Assembly (NCBI GenBank): GCA_027075325.1
Contig: JALTBN010000051.1
Coordinates: 154,745-218,744 of the forward strand
Length of the DNA: 64,000 nucleotides
Origin: Thermococcus sp.
GTDB taxonomy: Archaea; Methanobacteriota_B; Thermococci; Thermococcales; Thermococcaceae
Reading direction: 5' to 3'
A program made the position numbers and the translations under genes. Positions within the stretch are counted from its first letter, which is position 1, and every line of letters begins with the position of its first letter. Positions 1 through 7,269 of the stretch are shown in pieces. The notes under the pieces are model-generated. The model worked only from the letters and a program-made list of their open reading frames with translations, made no database searches and was not told where the DNA came from.

Positions 1-8
1 GGAAGAGC

Positions 9-332
9 ATGGACGAAGCGGTTTACGAGATGCAGGAGCCGCTTCACGCGCGCTGGCGCCTCAGGAAGGAACTCCCAAAAAGGGCCATCCGCTATAAAGT
101 GGACGGGAGAACCTACCGCGTCGTGGAGAAGGAGCTTTTCGATGAATACTCCAAGTGGCTCAAAATCCGCTGGGAAGACTTTGTAAAGGTGCTGAGAGAG
201 CTTGACCTCATAGCCCTCGAGCGGAAGAGCATACACCACCTCAACAAGATATCCAGCGCGAGGATAATCAACGGCAAGGCCTACCGCGTCCTGCTCCTCA
301 AGAAGGCCGCGATGCTGTGTTATAACTGCTGA
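9..332 (+). CDS. Hypothetical protein, probably the 3' part of a longer gene
   Basis: The frame encodes 107 residues from the first ATG but is open up to the window edge, so the true start may lie upstream. The product is basic and charged, with no signal peptide or membrane segment and no motif I recognise. It ends 23 bases before the convergent hydrogenase-like operon. A winged-helix or nucleic-acid-binding role would fit the many Lys/Arg residues and the mixed helix/strand pattern, but that is a guess. The function is unknown. Confidence 0.5.
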   Translation: MDEAVYEMQEPLHARWRLRKELPKRAIRYKVDGRTYRVVEKELFDEYSKWLKIRWEDFVKVLRELDLIALERKSIHHLNKISSARIINGKAYRVLLLKKAAMLCYNC

Positions 333-333
333 G

Positions 334-354
334 CATGTTAAAAAGGTAAAAAAC
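334..354 (-). terminator. T-run terminator of the hydrogenase-like operon
   Basis: Read on the minus strand, the short gap after the last operon stop codon holds two T runs (TTTTTT and TTTTT) separated by ACC. Oligo-T stretches are the usual intrinsic termination signal for archaeal RNA polymerase. Confidence 0.5.
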
Positions 355-355
355 C

Positions 356-2170
356 TCAGAGAACGTAGAGAAGATATGCGAGTGCCACCGCCACGGCGAG
401 CAGGATGTAGGCGACGTACACACTGTCCGAGCCTCTCATTATTCCGTGTCTGAACCATTCTGAGAAGTTCAGGTAGGCCTTTGAGAGCCTATTGTAGGCC
501 AGGTTTATCCTCTCGCGCCAGTAGAGGCGTCCCTTCTCTTCCCTCGTCCCGTAGAGCCAGCCCTCGGTTACGAGGAGTATCGCGGAGTGTGCTATCGGTG
601 GATACTCCGGGTTGCTCAGGCCACCGCTCCACGGCCTGACGCGCCTTACCCGCAGGTTTGTGGTCGGTTTTAAGACGAGGTATGTGCCCAAGGCAAAGAT
701 GAAGACTAAAAGGGCCAGATACGTGGGGGAGATTCCACCGAAGCCCTTGGCAACTACGAGGAAACCCTCCTTTATTCCGAGTGCGCCCCCGAGGAAATCA
801 GTGGCTTTATGACCCGTTAGCGCTTCCATAGGCTCATTTATAATGCGGAAGAGGAGTCCCGGAAGTATGCCAACGGTGAAGAGAATCACCGTTGAGATGA
901 CATAGCCAATGTCCTCAATCGAGTAACTTCTCTTCCCTCCTGCCCTCTGAACCCCCTGGGTTATTATCTTGGTCATCGCAACCCCTGCGATTCCGGCAGT
1001 TAAAGCGACGAGAGAACCCACGAGCATCATCAGGACTTTAAGGCCCGGGTTGGGTATCCTGAAGCTCTGGAGGAGGCTCTCTATGCCGAACCATTCGCCG
1101 AGAAAGCCCGGGAATGGCGGGATTCCGGCGAGGCTTAGGGCGGAGGCGTAGCCCGCTATAACGCCGAGGAGTGAAAGTCTGCCGTGCACGACCTCCGAGA
1201 ACCTCCCCGTGCCGTTCTCAAGCCTTCCCGCAACGAGGAAGAGCAGGCCCTTTGAGACGCTGTGAGCGAAGGCAAAGAAGAGCAGAGCTAAGAACGTGAA
1301 TGAGGCCAAATCAACGTTGCCCTGGTTCAAAGTGATTACCGTGCCCCCAAAGAGGGCCAGCAAAACCCCGTCGTTCTCGACCGTGCTGTATCCGGGAAGC
1401 CTCTTGACGTACTCCGTTCCAGCGGCATAGGCCGCCCCCAGGATTGCGGTGAGGCCGCCGAAGAGCAGGAAGAAGGCCCCGACCCAGTCCGCTGGCCTTG
1501 CTATAATGAGTAGCCTGACCATCCCGTAGAGGCCCATCAGCGTCAGAACGGCACTCAGCTGGGCGGAAAGGTTGGCAGGAGCTTTGCCGTGAGCCTGCGG
1601 AAGCCAGATGTGGAAGGGGAAGATTGCCATCTTCACGGAAAAGCCGAGGGCCGCCAGGAAGAAGGCGACGTTCCAGACTGGCGAGCTTTTCCATGCTGAA
1701 AACTCCGCCGAACCGCTCTGAACTGTCAGGAGACCGAAGCCCGCCAAAATCAGGAGCGCGCTCAGCTCACCAAAGGCGAGGAACCTGTAGGCGCCCTTTC
1801 CATCCTTTTCCTTCGCCGTTATTCCGAGGTAGCTCGCTACCGTCATAACCTCCCAGCCGACGAGGAACGTGACCGCATCTCTGGCGAGGAGTATGACCAG
1901 CATTCCTGCTATCGCTAGGGAGAAGGAACCGGCGAGGATTTTTGGATAGTGGTCGTAGTCCACGCTGAAGAGCGATGCCGTCAGCCAGACTATGGCGGAG
2001 ATGAGCATGAAGTATCTAACAGTCCCATCAATGCCCCCCGGCTGAAAGAGGAGGAGGTAGAGTAGGGCAGAGGATAAAGCCACGTCGAGCCAGTAGGTGA
2101 GCTTCCTCGATGCGAGCGAGATTAAGGAAGTTGCCGCAAAGCCAAGGGTTATGAGATAGTATGGGTTCAT
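356..2170 (-). CDS. HyfB/NuoL-like proton-conducting membrane subunit
   Basis: A 604-residue polytopic membrane protein of the NuoL/MrpA/HyfB antiporter-like family. Family features are visible: a conserved Glu in 'VGWEVMT' (TM5 region), and the Lys/His helix regions 'FSVKMAIFPFHIWLPQAHGKAPANLS' and 'HSVSKGLLFLVAG', which form the proton channel in complex I. A long C-terminal extension ends in one more membrane helix, as in NuoL-type subunits with a lateral helix. It is the sixth and last gene of the operon. Its ATG overlaps the stop of the small-subunit gene (ATGA), and GGAGGGATG lies just upstream. It should pump H+ or Na+ in a membrane complex driven by redox or conformational change. The family is certain; the ion and the driving reaction are not. 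Confidence 0.88.
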   Translation of the reverse strand: MNPYYLITLGFAATSLISLASRKLTYWLDVALSSALLYLLLFQPGGIDGTVRYFMLISAIVWLTASLFSVDYDHYPKILAGSFSLAIAGMLVILLARDAVTFLVGWEVMTVASYLGITAKEKDGKGAYRFLAFGELSALLILAGFGLLTVQSGSAEFSAWKSSPVWNVAFFLAALGFSVKMAIFPFHIWLPQAHGKAPANLSAQLSAVLTLMGLYGMVRLLIIARPADWVGAFFLLFGGLTAILGAAYAAGTEYVKRLPGYSTVENDGVLLALFGGTVITLNQGNVDLASFTFLALLFFAFAHSVSKGLLFLVAGRLENGTGRFSEVVHGRLSLLGVIAGYASALSLAGIPPFPGFLGEWFGIESLLQSFRIPNPGLKVLMMLVGSLVALTAGIAGVAMTKIITQGVQRAGGKRSYSIEDIGYVISTVILFTVGILPGLLFRIINEPMEALTGHKATDFLGGALGIKEGFLVVAKGFGGISPTYLALLVFIFALGTYLVLKPTTNLRVRRVRPWSGGLSNPEYPPIAHSAILLVTEGWLYGTREEKGRLYWRERINLAYNRLSKAYLNFSEWFRHGIMRGSDSVYVAYILLAVAVALAYLLYVL

Positions 2171-2772
2171 TCCACATCCCTCCCGGCCATCTTGAGGAGT
2201 CCCCTAATTATCTGAACCGGGTTTGGCGGACAGCCGGCCACGTAGCCGTCCACCGGGACAAAGTCCTCGACTTTCCTCCCGCACAGGGCACCGCTGGAGC
2301 ATGCCCCAAGAACGAGGACGCGCTTCGGTTCAGGCATTAACTCGTAGGCCTCCTTGAGAACCGGTATCATGCCGTCAGTAGGGCAACCAGCAACTAATAG
2401 AACGTCCGCGTGCTTCGGCGTTGGCGTGAAGAATATCCCGAGCCTGTGAACGTCGTAGTACGGGCTGTGAAGCTGGGCCACCTCGCGGTTGCAGGCGTGG
2501 CAGGTTCCGACGTCGAGGAAGAAGACGTGGAGCGAGCGTTTGAAGTCGAGGGGGTTTGTTACTTCGTCAACGTCAAGCTTCCTTCCAAAGGGAACGCTAC
2601 AGAGGCGGCAGGAGATGCACCTCTTCAAGTCAAACTTTCCGTCCTCAACGGCTCCGAATGGACACTCAGCTGGGGCTTTTAGTGGAAAGCTCGGTGAAAG
2701 CTCATCGTCACTGACCTTTTTCGGGTAATCGCTCGTTATGACGCCCTTCCTGAGGCCTTTGACTATCCACAT
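2167..2772 (-). CDS. NuoB/HyfI-like small subunit fused to a ferredoxin half-domain
   Basis: 201 residues. The N-terminal part has four Cys (about 37, 52, 55 and 58; 'CISCRLC'), enough for one [4Fe-4S] cluster. This looks like a shortened HycF/NuoI ferredoxin merged with the small subunit. The C-terminal part is NuoB/HycG-like, with the cluster ligands kept in 'GTCHAC', 'GACSSG' and 'AGCPPNP', so the N2-type proximal cluster should be present. The retained Fe-S ligands contrast with the partner large subunit, which has lost its Ni-Fe ligands. Electrons may therefore still enter the complex, or the cluster may be structural. An SD (GGGGGGTGA) precedes the ATG, and the gene overlaps the downstream NuoL-like gene by 4 bases. 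Confidence 0.88.
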   Translation of the reverse strand: MWIVKGLRKGVITSDYPKKVSDDELSPSFPLKAPAECPFGAVEDGKFDLKRCISCRLCSVPFGRKLDVDEVTNPLDFKRSLHVFFLDVGTCHACNREVAQLHSPYYDVHRLGIFFTPTPKHADVLLVAGCPTDGMIPVLKEAYELMPEPKRVLVLGACSSGALCGRKVEDFVPVDGYVAGCPPNPVQIIRGLLKMAGRDVE

Positions 2773-2789
2773 CAGTCCTCACCCCCCTG

Positions 2790-3977
2790 CTAGAGGTCAG
2801 CATCGGCAAAGTTCAGCCCGAAGCTCTCAAGGCCAAACGGGAAGTCCGTGAAGATGTTTCCAGTTATTCCCTTTGCGAAGGCGATGTAGTTGATTCTGGA
2901 GGCCCCCCTGAGGCCTATCCACATCAGCCTTCCGCCTTCAAGCTCCGCCAGAACGAGCACGTCTCCGTGGGATGCCTCAGCCAATCCAAGGTTCAGGCCC
3001 TCCCTAAGGGACGGGTCGGAGCGAACACTCCTCACTTCTGAACCCTCTATAATCTCAAAGGACTTCTCAACCTCCTCAATCCTGACCATCAGCCTCGCCA
3101 GGGCGTCTCCATCTTTACACGTCACCGGCTTGTAGGAGTAAAAGCGGTCGAAGGTTCTCACGTCTCTCTCAACAGAGGAACCCCTCGCCGCTATGCCAAC
3201 GGCATCCAGCTCCATAACGTCTTCTCTGGTGAGCCTGCAGGTCGTGTGGAGACGGTCTATGAATATCTTGCTCTCAAGGAGTTCATCCCTGAGCGAGCGG
3301 AACTCCTCTTTAATCCCCCTGAGCCTCTCCATCACTTTGGGTTCCAGAATCCTGACCTCGCCGGGCCGGTTTGCCCCAAAGCCGTAGCGGTGGCCCGTTA
3401 GCCCGCTGAATATTCTGAGAACGTCCTCTTCTAAGGCGTGGAAGTGCATGGTGGCAACCTTCTGCGATGCCGCTCCCGCCAGCTTGTGTATGGCGTTGAA
3501 GTGGTTGTAGAGCCTCTCAAGTTCAAGCAGAACCTTCCTGACCTCCCATACCTCTTCGTCGGGGTTCTCCTCGACTGCCTTCAGGAAGGCGTAGGTGTAG
3601 GCCATCGCGAAGTTCCCGGTTGCCCTCTCCAGAACTGCGAGTGATTCATCAATCGGGCGGTTGAGCATTGCTCTCTCCAGCCCGCGCCTCTTGTAGCCGT
3701 AGACGGGCCTTATGGCCACTATCCTCTCACCGTAGGTGAGTATCTCGAAGGCTCCTGCCTGGCCGAGGCCACCAGCCGCCGGGCCAAAGGTTAAGGGGAC
3801 GGCGTTTGTTCCGGGCGGTATCTTCATGTAAACTTGAGTCTCGCCGATGAGCGCTGGGGCTATCTTTCTGTCGGGGAGTGAATCCCTAAACTCAAGCTCT
3901 GCCTTACCGTTATTGTAATCAAGCCAGACCGTCAGGTACTTCTCGCCCCTCTTGAATATCGCTGAAAGGGCCTTCAT
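2790..3977 (-). CDS. HyfG/NuoD-like large subunit without Ni-Fe cysteines
   Basis: 395 residues matching the group 4 hydrogenase large subunit/NuoD fold, with a short NuoC-like N-terminus. Landmarks such as 'TFGPAAGGL', 'RRGLERAM' and 'SGLTGHRYGFGANRPGEVRI' can be followed. The usual N-terminal CGxC motif is replaced by 'ERATGNFAMAY' (residues 117-127), and the C-terminal DPCxxC by 'TDFPFGLESFGLNF'. Only two Cys remain, both in other places ('HTTCRL', 'VTCKDG'). It therefore cannot bind a normal [NiFe] centre and falls among the Ehr (energy-converting hydrogenase related) proteins between hydrogenases and complex I. The usual 'HRG' near the active site is also changed (KRRG). The reaction, if any, is unknown. 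The gene overlaps the upstream NuoN-like gene by 4 bases. Confidence 0.88.
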   Translation of the reverse strand: MKALSAIFKRGEKYLTVWLDYNNGKAELEFRDSLPDRKIAPALIGETQVYMKIPPGTNAVPLTFGPAAGGLGQAGAFEILTYGERIVAIRPVYGYKRRGLERAMLNRPIDESLAVLERATGNFAMAYTYAFLKAVEENPDEEVWEVRKVLLELERLYNHFNAIHKLAGAASQKVATMHFHALEEDVLRIFSGLTGHRYGFGANRPGEVRILEPKVMERLRGIKEEFRSLRDELLESKIFIDRLHTTCRLTREDVMELDAVGIAARGSSVERDVRTFDRFYSYKPVTCKDGDALARLMVRIEEVEKSFEIIEGSEVRSVRSDPSLREGLNLGLAEASHGDVLVLAELEGGRLMWIGLRGASRINYIAFAKGITGNIFTDFPFGLESFGLNFADADL

Positions 3978-5353
3978 ATTATCAGACCTCCCGTTAGGAT
4001 AAGGTACCAGGCGTAGAGACTTATCCCGAGGGCCACCACCGTCATTGTAAGGGCTATGGCCCCCTCCCCGGCCGGAACCTCCCTGTCTTCTCCCTCTCCA
4101 AAGGCCATCCTCGCGGAATGCCAGTTAAGGGCAAGGAACGATAACAACAGGCCTGTCCCTATGAAGAGCGCCCACCAGTAGCTCCTCGAGAGTGCAACGC
4201 CTATTATCCCGAGTTCGGCTATGAACGTCCCGAAGGGGGGACTTCCCGTCACAGAGAGGGACGAGAGGACGAGCGAAAGGCCGCTCATGGGGTTTGACCT
4301 CATCAGCCCTTTTATCTCCCCTATCTCGTGGGTTTCGTAGGCCTTCATCACGCTCCCCGCGGTTATGAAGAGCGCCCCCTTGGAGAAGGCGTGAACCGCC
4401 AGGAGGAGGAAGACAAGCTTAAGCAGGGCCGGATGGTAGTAGGCCAGGCCGAGACCGACCGTGGCAACTCCCATCATGTCCATGCTGGAGTAGGCGAGCA
4501 GTCTCTTGAGGAACCGCTGGGAGGCCATAAGGATTGATGCAACGAGGAGCGTGAGAACACCGAAAAGGAGCGTCATTTTTGTCGGAGTGCCTGAAGGTGA
4601 TGCATCGAGGATTCTGTAGTAGACGAGAAGGGCCGTTGGTAATAGCGTCCCGGAGAGCATGGCACTAACAGGGGAGGGTGCGCTTCCGTGGGCGTCTGGA
4701 AGCCAGCCGTGCATCGGGAAGAGGCCGACCTTAGTTCCGAAGCCGATTAAAGCTAACGTGGAGACAAGCAGGGCCTCCTTCGGGGTGAAGGTTAGGTGCC
4801 TCACGTCGAGGGTTCCCGAGGAAGCGTAAGCCAATATAACCGAGAGGAAGGCTATTCCAAGTCCGGCAGAGGCCACTATCATGTATCTCCATGCTCCCTC
4901 GACGTTTCTCTTTTCTCCCTCCTCGACGTTTCTCTTTTCTCCCTCTGTAAGGATGAGCAGTGCGCTTACAACCGTGGTAGCTTCCAGTCCAATCCACATC
5001 CAGCCGAGGTTTGAAACTATTGCAGTGAAGTTCATCGTGAGGGCAAAGAGCGAGAGGAAGCTCCAGTAGTAGCGGAGGTCGAAGAAGGGCCTCTCTATTC
5101 CCTCGGTGTAGTAGAGCGAGGCGAGTGAGGCGAAGAAGTAGACCCAGGAGACTATGCCCGCGATTACGAGGGAGTACCAGTCCGCGTAGAAATTCTGGGT
5201 CGAGACGGTCTTTCCGCCGTAGAGCATCATGGTCGAGAGGATGGCCGTTGCGAACGCAAAGGCAGGTGTGAGAGCTTTTCCCCACTTCTCACCCGCCAAT
5301 GAGAGGAGGGAGGCAATGAGGGGCAGTAAGAGGAGGTAAATCACTGCTTCCAT
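3974..5353 (-). CDS. HyfF/NuoN-like antiporter-type membrane subunit
   Basis: 459 residues from the ATG at 5353, chosen because GGGGTGAT lies 3 bases upstream; the ORF-track start at 5383 lies inside the previous gene. About 14 hydrophobic segments. Family motifs include 'WMWIGLEATTVVSALLI' (conserved Glu), 'GFGTKVGLFPMHGWLPDAHGSAPSPVSAMLSG' (broken Lys/His helix) and 'HAFSKGALFITAG'. It is the second antiporter-like subunit of the complex, so the complex has two potential ion channels. The first hydrophilic loop holds an exact 8-residue in-frame duplication ('EGEKRNVE' twice). Third gene of the operon. Confidence 0.87.
   Translation of the reverse strand: MEAVIYLLLLPLIASLLSLAGEKWGKALTPAFAFATAILSTMMLYGGKTVSTQNFYADWYSLVIAGIVSWVYFFASLASLYYTEGIERPFFDLRYYWSFLSLFALTMNFTAIVSNLGWMWIGLEATTVVSALLILTEGEKRNVEEGEKRNVEGAWRYMIVASAGLGIAFLSVILAYASSGTLDVRHLTFTPKEALLVSTLALIGFGTKVGLFPMHGWLPDAHGSAPSPVSAMLSGTLLPTALLVYYRILDASPSGTPTKMTLLFGVLTLLVASILMASQRFLKRLLAYSSMDMMGVATVGLGLAYYHPALLKLVFLLLAVHAFSKGALFITAGSVMKAYETHEIGEIKGLMRSNPMSGLSLVLSSLSVTGSPPFGTFIAELGIIGVALSRSYWWALFIGTGLLLSFLALNWHSARMAFGEGEDREVPAGEGAIALTMTVVALGISLYAWYLILTGGLII
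4898..4945 (-). repeat. Two tandem 24-bp copies inside the NuoN-like gene
   Basis: Two identical 24-base units lie head to tail and duplicate eight residues in a hydrophilic loop, keeping the frame. Exact identity suggests a recent slippage or unequal crossover event. Confidence 0.9.
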
Positions 5354-5357
5354 GCTA

Positions 5358-5984
5358 TCACCCCACCAGCTCCTCAACCTCAACCGGCCCGTAGCGCTTC
5401 TCCGCCCCGAGGATGACCGCGAGCAGGACGAAGGCTATCATGTCGAGAAGGATTCCAAACTCTAGGATTAGGGGCATTGAGGTCATCATCGCCGCGAGGT
5501 AGAGGAGGGAATTCTCCTCGCTTATATATCCTATTATCTGGGCCATCGCGTTCCTCCTTCCGACGATGACGAGCATGCTGAGGAAGAGCAGTATGAACGC
5601 TATAACCCCGTTCCAGTCTCCAGTAATCCTGTAAACCGGGACGTAGAGGAAGTAAGCCGTCACCGCGAGGATTAGGCCGACGACTATAGCGTGGTGTGTT
5701 GTTTTAACCTCCCTGTTGCGCCATATACGCTCGTTCCTTATGTCCCTCTGGAGTATCCAGGGGATGAGCAGGGTTCTGAAGGCCACGGTAATTCCCGCCA
5801 AGATTACCAGCTCGGGGCTTGAATTCTCCCAGCCGATGATTCCCAGGATTCCGGCTATGAGGAGGGACTGGAGGGCTATGAGGTTTATGAGCGAGTGCAT
5901 GTATGACTCCGTCAGCAGGAGGAACGCTATCAGCAACGCTGTAACTCCGAGGATGTTTATGACCTCGGCCGTAACGCTCATCAT
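5358..5984 (-). CDS. HyfE-like membrane subunit
   Basis: 208 residues (or one fewer if the second of two adjacent ATG codons is used) with about six to seven hydrophobic helices. It resembles hydrogenase-4 component E: a NuoK-like core with 'GRRNAMAQIIGYISEENSLL', in which the glutamates match the NuoK membrane carboxylates, and a conserved basic stretch 'RDIRNERIWRNRE'. It probably connects the NuoH-like subunit to the antiporter-like subunits. The start overlaps the stop of the NuoH-like gene, implying translational coupling. Second gene of the operon. Confidence 0.82.
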   Translation of the reverse strand: MMSVTAEVINILGVTALLIAFLLLTESYMHSLINLIALQSLLIAGILGIIGWENSSPELVILAGITVAFRTLLIPWILQRDIRNERIWRNREVKTTHHAIVVGLILAVTAYFLYVPVYRITGDWNGVIAFILLFLSMLVIVGRRNAMAQIIGYISEENSLLYLAAMMTSMPLILEFGILLDMIAFVLLAVILGAEKRYGPVEVEELVG

Positions 5985-6940
5985 GGCACGACACCCCCAA
6001 GGAGGAAGCTTATAACGCCCATAATGGCGAGCAGGAAGCTGGCCGAGAGGTAGTCGATTATCCTGAACAGCCTTATCTTCGCGAGGTTTTCTTCAACGAC
6101 AACAAAGGCTCCTATCAGGCCGAGCATCTTAATGAAGAGCCAGAAAGTCCCCTTGAGGATCTCGTATAGCGAAGCGCTCGTTGCCAAGCCCCAGGGAACG
6201 GCGAAGACGTTGAGGAAGACCGACATGAGGATGAAGGACTTCATGTAGCCGGCCCACGCGTTGAGCGCGTAGAGCGGGCCGGTGTACTCAAGCCCCTTCC
6301 CCTGGTCGAGCATGCCAAGCTCGTTGCTTCCGTGGGACTCTATCGGCAGCTTTCCGGTGTCGAAGAGCAGTAGCATGAAAAAGGCAGCGGTTATAAGAAT
6401 GTGCGTCGGACTCAGGTACCAGCCCTCGAAAGTTATCCTGTGGTTCATCAGGAAGGGGTTGTTGGTTCCGGTTAGAATGGCAACGCCGAAGAATACCATT
6501 ATGAGAACCGGCTCGGCAAAGGCGCCGAAGTTAACCGCTCTCGTGGCTCCTATGCCCGTGTAGTAGCTCCCTGTCCGCTCCGTTGCGAGTATCGAGACCA
6601 TCGCCGCTAAGCCGAAGATGAACGTTCCCCCAAAGAAGTCCACCGTTGGAGCCAACCAGCTCGGGAAGTTGCCGACTATTGGCAGCATCCACGGCAGCGT
6701 GAGCATCGCTCCGAACGCTATGAACGGGGCGAAGACAAAGAACGAACTCGCCCCCTCGGGAACCAGGGTTTCCTTCCTGAAGAACTTCGCCAGGTCGTAG
6801 TATGGCTGGAAGACGCTTATACCCTTCCGCGACTCTATCCTTGCCTCAGCCTTCTTGAGTATTCCAACCATCAGTGGTGAAAGCAGGAGCACGACTACAG
6901 CCTGAGCTAAACCTATAACTATCCTTCCTTCCGGGTTCAA
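5981..6940 (-). CDS. HyfC/NuoH-like membrane anchor subunit
   Basis: About 319 residues with eight or so membrane helices. The NuoH/HycD signature is clear: 'EARIESRKGISVFQPYYDLAKFF' near the N-terminus and 'DTGKLPIESHGSNELGM' in the loop that faces the hydrophilic arm. It is the first gene of the operon and should anchor the small and large subunits. The ORF track begins at a GTG (6949), but that GTG sits inside the Shine-Dalgarno AGGAGGTGA. The TTG at 6940, five bases after the SD, is the better start. The fluoride riboswitch and its expression platform lie directly upstream. Confidence 0.86.
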   Translation of the reverse strand: MNPEGRIVIGLAQAVVVLLLSPLMVGILKKAEARIESRKGISVFQPYYDLAKFFRKETLVPEGASSFFVFAPFIAFGAMLTLPWMLPIVGNFPSWLAPTVDFFGGTFIFGLAAMVSILATERTGSYYTGIGATRAVNFGAFAEPVLIMVFFGVAILTGTNNPFLMNHRITFEGWYLSPTHILITAAFFMLLLFDTGKLPIESHGSNELGMLDQGKGLEYTGPLYALNAWAGYMKSFILMSVFLNVFAVPWGLATSASLYEILKGTFWLFIKMLGLIGAFVVVEENLAKIRLFRIIDYLSASFLLAIMGVISFLLGGVVP

Positions 6941-6964
6941 GGGCGTCACCTCCTGACTGGGAGA
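6938..6964 (-). promoter_or_regulatory. Probable riboswitch expression platform around the first SD
   Basis: On the minus strand the SD AGGAGGTGA (6954-6946) can pair through GGAG with CTCC (6963-6960), a 4-bp hairpin with a 6-base loop. In addition TGACGCC overlaps the end of the SD and exactly repeats the 3' strand of the aptamer P1 helix (6974-6968). The 5' P1 strand GGCGTC could therefore pair either inside the aptamer or at the ribosome binding site. This is a simple model for fluoride-dependent translation; the pairing is inferred, not shown. Confidence 0.6.
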
Positions 6965-6966
6965 AC

Positions 6967-7014
6967 AGGCGTCATTAGCCCCCTAAGGGGCACTTGGGGC
7001 GGACGCCATCGCCC
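6967..7014 (-). promoter_or_regulatory. Fluoride riboswitch (crcB RNA)
   Basis: The 48-base minus-strand leader can be laid on the Thermotoga petrophila fluoride aptamer with no gaps. Helix GGCGTC/GACGCC corresponds to P1, GCCCC-TTAG-GGGGC to the second stem, and GGGCG pairs with CGCCC as the pseudoknot. By that numbering the fluoride-site nucleotides A6, U7, G8, U41 and G42 and the A40-U48 linchpin are all present. One deviation is visible: G39 is A (CTAATG instead of CTGATG). It lies between the promoter and the first gene of the hydrogenase-like operon. Fluoride riboswitches usually raise expression when fluoride binds. Confidence 0.93.
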
Positions 7015-7045
7015 GGAATTTACCCACGACCGGTAACGCTAACAC

Positions 7046-7055
7046 CTTTTAAACT
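7046..7055 (-). promoter_or_regulatory. TATA promoter of the riboswitch operon
   Basis: On the minus strand AGTTTAAAAG is a good archaeal TATA element. Transcription would begin about 25 bases downstream, near 7024, ten bases before the aptamer, which is the expected arrangement for a leader riboswitch. Confidence 0.65.
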
Positions 7056-7074
7056 TTTTGTGGATGGAGATGGT

Positions 7075-7110
7075 CTCCAATGAAATCATTTTGAAGACTG
7101 TTCATTGGAG
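7075..7110. repeat. 10-bp perfect inverted repeat in the valS/operon gap
   Basis: CTCCAATGAA (7075-7084) and TTCATTGGAG (7101-7110) are perfect reverse complements around a 16-base centre. The element lies just upstream of the operon TATA box, so it could be an operator or a transcript hairpin after valS. The rest of the gap (7111-7269) shows no convincing gene; a weak CCGCT/AGCGG hairpin lies near 7170. Confidence 0.6.
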
Positions 7111-7269
7111 TTCTTTTTCTTGGTGTGGTGTTCTTCTATAATTTTGTCCCCGTAAAAGTTTGTTCCCCGCTATATGACCAGCGGCAAAGATTTTCCCTGG
7201 AAAGCTTGGAGAGTCTTTAAGGAATCTGCTTATGGCGGAACAGATTCGCCCAGAAAAGTGATAAAAGGC

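Noticed and set aside
4898-4945. Assembly artefact as the cause of the 24-bp tandem repeat
   Set aside because: It keeps the frame and lies in a hydrophilic loop, so a real duplication is more likely, though short-read artefact is not excluded.
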